Assembly (NCBI GenBank): GCA_050122535.1
Contig: JASFIT010000128.1
Location: forward strand, 1-10,635
Length of the DNA: 10,635 bases
Direction of reading: 5' to 3'
Source: JASFEQ01 sp050122535
GTDB lineage: Bacteria > Desulfobacterota > DSM-4660 > Desulfatiglandales > HGW-15
A program made the position numbers and the translations under genes. How positions within the stretch are numbered: the first letter of the stretch is position 1; the number at the start of each line of letters is the position of its first letter. Of this stretch, positions 6,889 through 10,635 are shown in pieces. Below the pieces are notes generated by a model. It searched no databases. It saw only the letters and a program-made list of their open reading frames with translations, and had not been told where the DNA came from.

Positions 6889-8130
6889 ATGGCAAAAAAG
6901 AAACAGGTTCTCGTTATAGGCGCAGGCGTTGCGGGCCTGACAGCAGCCCAGGAGCTGACCCAGATGGGGATTCACGTGCTTCTCATAGAGAGGAGGCCGT
7001 TTATCGGGGGCCATGCGGCCAACTTCACCTGCAAAGCAACAGACAAATGTGCCAAATGCAACTACTGCCTGGTTCAGGACAGACTGGCGGAGACTTCCAG
7101 AGAAAACGGGCTTGAGCTCAGATTGCAAACAGAGGTGGAGGCCTTAGAACGACAAGGGAAGATGTTCCAGGTATCCTTCCGATCTGGGCCGAAAATCATT
7201 GATCCTGAAAAATGCACGGACTGCGGGCTCTGTTACGAAAAGTGTCCCGAGGGTGCCATCATTACAGCTCCTTCGCCCCATCTTCATCCCTTTTATGCCA
7301 TTGATCCTCTCAAATGCGCCGATCTCCAGGAGAAAGAGAAACAGTCTTGCCAGTCCGTCTGCCCTGATGGAGCGATCAATTTTGACGAACAAGAGGAAAT
7401 AGGTGGCCGTCAGGTGGAAGGCGTTTTGTTGGCCATCGGGTATGAGCCTTTTGATCCAGGAGAAATTAAGAGATTCAACTTCCAAAACCTCAAAAATCTG
7501 GTCACCGAAATGGACCTGGAAAGGGTACTCCGCCTTCATGGGGACATTTACAGACCCTCTGACAGCGCTCCCCCCAAAAGCATGGCGTTCATCCAGTGTG
7601 TGGGGAGCCGCGACCCCCATCTGAACCATAATTATTGTTCAAGGGTCTGTTGTGGTTATGCCCTGAGGATGGCCCTGAAGATCACCCATGACCATCCCCA
7701 AATCCAGATAACTCTATTTTATATGGACATTCAGAATTTCGGCAAAGACTTCGAGCGGTATTACGAGGAGGCCAGAAATAGTATACGCCTCATACGGGGC
7801 CTCCCGGGAGATTTCTATGCAGCGGGCAATGACACCATCTCCTTGAGCTTTTATGATGAAGAGACCCGGAGAACGGTCACAGATGATTTTGATATGGTTA
7901 TTCTTTCTGTGGGCATAACGCCTTCTGCATCGCATGGTTTCTTTAAAGATATGCTCGGACTTTCTCTTAACGAGGATGGGTTCTTCTCAGCGCCAGATCA
8001 AACGCAAAACAGAGGCATTTTTGTGGCCGGGAGTGCAGAAGGGCCGATGAATGTGGCTGAATCCATCACCCATGGGAAAAGGGCGGCTTTGGAGATGGCC
8101 AGATATCTGGGCGTTGTTAAAGACCAGTAA
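6889..8130 (+). CDS. Short HdrA-like FAD/iron-sulfur oxidoreductase
   Basis: A 413-residue soluble flavoprotein of the HdrA/QmoA family, close to QmoA in length and much shorter than methanogen HdrA (about 650). FAD-binding motif GAGVAG is at 11-16, followed by a C48-x5-C54-x2-C57-x2-C60 cluster motif. A ferredoxin motif C109-x2-C112-x2-C115-x3-C119-P comes next, then a partial one (C143, C154, C158). IQCVGSRD (Cys237) and YCSRVCC (C250, C254, C255) are HdrA signatures. The C-terminal GIFVAGSAEGP closes the flavin site. HdrA-type subunits pass or bifurcate electrons between ferredoxin, NAD(H) or hydrogenase and the HdrBC pair. The start is uncertain. I chose ATG 6889, just before the Rossmann strand, although its ribosome site is poor. 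The frame is open back to GTG 6814 and ATG 6841. It is the first gene of the Hdr-like operon. Confidence 0.9.
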   Translation: MAKKKQVLVIGAGVAGLTAAQELTQMGIHVLLIERRPFIGGHAANFTCKATDKCAKCNYCLVQDRLAETSRENGLELRLQTEVEALERQGKMFQVSFRSGPKIIDPEKCTDCGLCYEKCPEGAIITAPSPHLHPFYAIDPLKCADLQEKEKQSCQSVCPDGAINFDEQEEIGGRQVEGVLLAIGYEPFDPGEIKRFNFQNLKNLVTEMDLERVLRLHGDIYRPSDSAPPKSMAFIQCVGSRDPHLNHNYCSRVCCGYALRMALKITHDHPQIQITLFYMDIQNFGKDFERYYEEARNSIRLIRGLPGDFYAAGNDTISLSFYDEETRRTVTDDFDMVILSVGITPSASHGFFKDMLGLSLNEDGFFSAPDQTQNRGIFVAGSAEGPMNVAESITHGKRAALEMARYLGVVKDQ

Positions 8131-8387
8131 AGCTCGCGCTCTAAAGGGCGGAGCATCTTTCGTCAAACCTCGAAACGATCTCCTCCCCCTTGAGAGACTG
8201 TGTCGAAATCCCACTTTGGTCATTGCGAGCGACCGAAGGGAGCGTGGCAATCTCTTTGTTTTCGATGTTTTATGAGATTGCTTCGGTCTCCCCGCCTCCG
8301 CGGGAGTCCCTCGCAATGACATCATGACATAGTTTCTGGTTTAGAGAAGAGAAATTGAACAGGCATCGTGCAAAAGAGAGTGTGGAA
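8131..8387. other. Gap between the two HdrA-like genes
   Basis: About 224-257 bases, depending on the start of the next gene, separate two genes that would normally be nearly contiguous. It contains the palindromic repeat at 8219-8320. The first 88 bases (8131-8218) show no gene, promoter or RNA I can recognise. Confidence 0.5.
8219..8320. repeat. Palindromic dispersed repeat element (GTCATTGCGAG ends)
   Basis: Exact 11-bp terminal inverted repeats GTCATTGCGAG (8219-8229) and CTCGCAATGAC (8310-8320) bound a 102-base element. Inner matching pairs are GACCGAAG (8231-8238) with CTTCGGTC (8281-8288), and GCAATCTC (8247-8254) with GAGATTGC (8274-8281), around an AT-rich loop at 8255-8273. The right arm has an extra GC-rich hairpin, CCCGC-CTCC-GCGGG (8291-8304). 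Elements starting with TCATTGCGAG and having a GCAATCTC/GAGATTGC core are widely dispersed in anaerobic bacterial genomes; their spurious translation contains RSLRSLAMT, as here on the minus strand. It encodes no transposase, so it is a MITE- or REP-like sequence. No clear target duplication is visible. Confidence 0.75.
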
Positions 8388-10049
8388 ATGGTGGAAATGC
8401 ATATTTCCCCCAAAGTACTGGTTGTGGGCTCTGGGCCGGTTGCCCATTTGGCCGCCTTGGAACTGGCCAAAATGGGTCACGAGGTCCTTCTATGCAACCA
8501 AGCCACAAGCATTGCTGGTCATACCCATCTGTGGGGGAGCCCGGATGATCCTCTTTTTATACCTGGTTCTCTGATAGAGGACATAAAAGATGATCCGAGG
8601 ATCGAAATTATGGCACCCACAGAGATCCTGGAATTTCAAGGCTCACCCGGGAACTTTCAGGTGCGGTTAGCAGGAAATGACGAGGACAGAATACAAAAAG
8701 AAATAGGCGCCGTCATCCTTTCCAGCGAGCCATCGCTTGTGGCCGATTTTTCGTCCTGGGGATTGAATGCGTCTGATAATGTAAAGGATTTGTCATGGGT
8801 GGAATCTATACTCTCCTCTTCTGGCGACGACCCCCTTGTTTCCGGTGATTCTGTCAGAAAGATCGTTTTCCTCTGCGGTTTTACCCATCACTCCAACCCG
8901 TTTTCTCAAAAGAGGGCCATGGAGGCAGCCGCAAAACTGGTTTCAGAAGGAAAAAACATGGTCATTTTCCTTGTGGACCAATTTCAAGTGGCTGATTATG
9001 GCCTTGAAAGGCTCACCCACAAGGCGAGGGAAGCGGGCGTTCTTTTCGTCAAATTGACAGAATCCAGGCCAGAGGTCGAAATTAGGAGCAACAAGGTCAC
9101 GGTCTCTTATTACGACCAGGAGCTTGAGGAAAAGGTGACAATCTTTCCAGACTTCGTGATTCTGGAGGAAGCCTACAAGGCCCCGGCAGAGATGATGCAT
9201 CTTGCTAACTTATTGGGCGTAACCGCCGACCGGCGTGGCTTTTTCCAGGGGGAGAATATTTATAATCAACCCATTTATACCAATCGGCATGGCATTTGGG
9301 TGGTAGATTCTGCAAAAGGCCCTGCCTCGCTCAGAGAGGGTATTGAAGAAGCAAAGGCCGCAGCCATGGACATTCACCAGTTCTTGGGGCAAGAGGGAGC
9401 GGTTGCTGCTGAGAAACGATTATTGTTTGATGAGGCAAAATGCGGCAAATGCCTGACCTGCTATCGTTCCTGTCCTCACTTTGCCATAGCCGCCTATGAA
9501 GTGAAGCCTGTATTCTATGACCTGGCTTGCAAGGCCTGCGGTATCTGTGCGTCCGCTTGTCCCATGGATGCCATTCAGATTGCGCATTTTACGGATAATG
9601 AGATAATAGGGGAGATAGAGAACACGGTTCAGAACCGACCTGGCCACACAAAGGAGGACAATGTCTCGTTTATCGCTTTCTGCTGCGAGAATTCGGCTTT
9701 CGATTCTGCCCGGGTGGCCTCCTTAATTGGGCTTCCATTGCCAAAGGGTCTCCAAATCGTTAGGGTCCCGTGTGCAGGAAGGGTGGATCTGCAATACTTG
9801 CTGAAAGCTTTGGAATCCGGTGCGGATGGCGTGATGATCATTGGTTGTCATGATGAGAGTTGCAAGTCTGAAAAGGGAAACAGGCTGGCGAAAAAGCGGA
9901 TAGACATTATGGGTGAAGCCCTTGGAGGCGTGGGCCTGGAAAAGGAGCGCCTTTTCTTTGAAAGCTGTGCACCTGGCATGGGTTGGGAATTTTCAGAAAT
10001 AGCCACAAGGGCGGAGGTTGTTCTACGGGACTTGGCAAAGGCCCGTTAG
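8388..10049 (+). CDS. HdrA-like protein fused to ferredoxin and MvhD domains (QmoB-like)
   Basis: A 553-residue soluble protein. Residues about 9-340 are an HdrA-like two-dinucleotide-domain module with a GSGPVA flavin loop near the N-terminus, but without the HdrA cysteine motifs. Two complete 4Fe-4S motifs follow: C352-x2-C355-x2-C358-x3-C362-P and C381-x2-C384-x2-C387-x3-C391-P. Residues about 425-553 are an MvhD/FlpD domain: C432-C433, C462 (CAGR), C487 (GCHDESC) with C492, and C527. MvhD domains carry a 2Fe-2S centre and link hydrogenase or dehydrogenase partners to HdrA. The architecture matches QmoB but is shorter than QmoB as I recall it (about 750). The start is uncertain: ATG 8388, ATG 8397 and TTG 8355 all lie before the first strand. 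I favour 8388. The HdrC-like gene follows after 36 bases. Confidence 0.88.
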   Translation: MVEMHISPKVLVVGSGPVAHLAALELAKMGHEVLLCNQATSIAGHTHLWGSPDDPLFIPGSLIEDIKDDPRIEIMAPTEILEFQGSPGNFQVRLAGNDEDRIQKEIGAVILSSEPSLVADFSSWGLNASDNVKDLSWVESILSSSGDDPLVSGDSVRKIVFLCGFTHHSNPFSQKRAMEAAAKLVSEGKNMVIFLVDQFQVADYGLERLTHKAREAGVLFVKLTESRPEVEIRSNKVTVSYYDQELEEKVTIFPDFVILEEAYKAPAEMMHLANLLGVTADRRGFFQGENIYNQPIYTNRHGIWVVDSAKGPASLREGIEEAKAAAMDIHQFLGQEGAVAAEKRLLFDEAKCGKCLTCYRSCPHFAIAAYEVKPVFYDLACKACGICASACPMDAIQIAHFTDNEIIGEIENTVQNRPGHTKEDNVSFIAFCCENSAFDSARVASLIGLPLPKGLQIVRVPCAGRVDLQYLLKALESGADGVMIIGCHDESCKSEKGNRLAKKRIDIMGEALGGVGLEKERLFFESCAPGMGWEFSEIATRAEVVLRDLAKAR

Positions 10050-10085
10050 AGACCTCTCTGTCGCGACAAAAAGTGAGGTTACTTC

Positions 10086-10559
10086 ATGACTGATATCGAT
10101 TTTGAAAACACAGACCCCAATTTCAAGTATGAATTGGCCAAAGAGCCGGGCGGTGAAAAAATTATGGCCTGCTTCACTTGCCGCACGTGCACGGCGAGCT
10201 GCCCTATTACCGCTGTAAACGAAAGATTCAATCCGCTCCGAATCATCCGCCTGGCCCTTTATGGACTCAAGAAGGAGGTCCTGGGTAGCGACTTCATTTG
10301 GTTATGTTCCAGTTGTTATGCGTGCCAGGAAAGATGCCCCCAGGGAGTGAGCATTACGGAAATTATGACCCTTCTGAAAAACATGGCCGTGAAAGAGGGG
10401 CATGCCCCCACGGGCGTCAGGGCGCAATTGGATCTCATTAAGACCCATGGCCGCATCTATCCTCTTGATGATTTTGACAACAAGAAACGGAAAAAAGCTG
10501 ATCTGCCCACTTTGCCAACTTCGTGTAAGGTGATGAAGGATCTCTTTCCCGAAGAATAA
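10086..10559 (+). CDS. HdrC-like 4Fe-4S dicluster protein
   Basis: A 157-residue soluble iron-sulfur protein resembling the HdrC subunit of heterodisulfide reductase, slightly shorter than typical HdrC (about 180-190). It has two motifs: C29-x2-C32-x2-C35-x3-C39-P (CFTCRTCTASCP) and C74-x2-C77-x2-C80-x3-C84-P (CSSCYACQERCP). They are joined by a helical NPLRIIRLALYG segment that is characteristic of HdrC and of the N-terminal part of QmoC. No membrane helices follow, so it is not a full QmoC or HdrE. HdrC normally carries electrons from HdrA to HdrB, but no HdrB (CCG-domain) gene appears before the window ends. A GTGAGG ribosome site 7-8 bases before the ATG supports the start, and the gene sits 36 bases after the HdrA-MvhD gene in the same operon. 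Confidence 0.9.
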   Translation: MTDIDFENTDPNFKYELAKEPGGEKIMACFTCRTCTASCPITAVNERFNPLRIIRLALYGLKKEVLGSDFIWLCSSCYACQERCPQGVSITEIMTLLKNMAVKEGHAPTGVRAQLDLIKTHGRIYPLDDFDNKKRKKADLPTLPTSCKVMKDLFPEE

Positions 10560-10599
10560 ATATATTTCCCTCCTATCAACCCCGTTCACTGGTGGCCCG

Positions 10600-10626
10600 T
10601 CCTCCGTAGCAGGCTACTGCGGAGGA
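10600..10626. terminator. Strong hairpin downstream of the HdrC-like gene
   Basis: TCCTCCGTAG (10600-10609) pairs with CTGCGGAGGA (10617-10626) over ten positions, including one G-T pair, around a 7-base loop. A shorter alternative GTAG/CTAC hairpin nests inside. It begins 41 bases past the HdrC-like stop, so it may end the operon transcript, though no T-run is visible on either side before the window ends. It could also be a dispersed palindrome, or the trailer of a minus-strand tRNA gene whose 3' end starts at about 10627 (see findings). Confidence 0.4.
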
Positions 10627-10635
10627 TGGAGAGGG

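Noticed and set aside
7144..7629. 161-codon minus-strand frame inside the HdrA-like gene
   Set aside because: Lies wholly opposite a gene with clear cofactor motifs; its composition has no family features, so it is an antisense shadow.
8219..8320. CRISPR repeat or intrinsic terminator
   Set aside because: There is one imperfect palindromic unit, no repeat-spacer series and no T-run after the stem; it fits a dispersed MITE/REP-like element better.
7987..8325. 112-codon minus-strand frame across the end of the HdrA-like gene and the repeat
   Set aside because: Its N-terminal half is translation of the palindromic repeat (contains RSLRSLAMT, a familiar spurious peptide) and the rest is antisense to the flavoprotein gene.
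6889..10559. Calling the operon a canonical qmoABC
   Set aside because: The third protein lacks the membrane domain of QmoC, the second is shorter than QmoB as I recall it, and the first has a different cysteine motif from QmoA. A Qmo-like or Hdr-like description is safer.

Overview
The window looks like chromosomal DNA of an anaerobic bacterium, most likely a member of the Desulfobacterota (the old Deltaproteobacteria: sulfate reducers, syntrophs and relatives). The assignment is an inference. It rests on a heterodisulfide-reductase (Hdr)-type electron transfer operon with an HdrA-MvhD fusion, on a dispersed repeat whose ends read GTCATTGCGAG, and on about 50% GC by eye. No phage, transposase, CRISPR array or complete RNA gene was found.

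Left part (1-3096, plus strand): an isochorismatase-like cysteine hydrolase (160-723) is followed 15 bases later by a PAP2-type membrane phosphatase (739-1626). A 564-base gap (1627-2190) holds inverted repeats but no gene I can support. Then comes a membrane-anchored, coiled-coil M23 zinc peptidase of the cell-wall-remodelling type (2191-3096). Middle part (3167-6608): a metallo-beta-lactamase-fold hydrolase on the minus strand (3167-4141) diverges from a two-gene transporter unit, a UMF1-family MFS protein (4390-5673) and an EamA/DMT exporter (5691-6608).

Right part (6609-10635): a 280-base intergenic region has palindromes and a plausible sigma70-type promoter with a palindrome at its predicted start point. 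It leads into three plus-strand genes: a short HdrA-like FAD/iron-sulfur protein (6889-8130), a second, degenerate HdrA-like protein fused to two ferredoxin motifs and an MvhD domain (8388-10049), and a small HdrC-like dicluster protein (10086-10559). A 102-base palindromic repeat element lies between the first two genes. The set resembles the QmoAB and HdrA/MvhD architectures of sulfate reducers. However, no HdrB (catalytic CCG subunit), no QmoC/HdrE membrane subunit and no hydrogenase is present within the window, and the operon seems to end soon after the HdrC-like gene, at a strong hairpin. I infer a soluble electron-transfer, possibly bifurcating, module whose partners are encoded elsewhere. 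This module is the most interesting content of the window; the rest is ordinary housekeeping and accessory chromosome.
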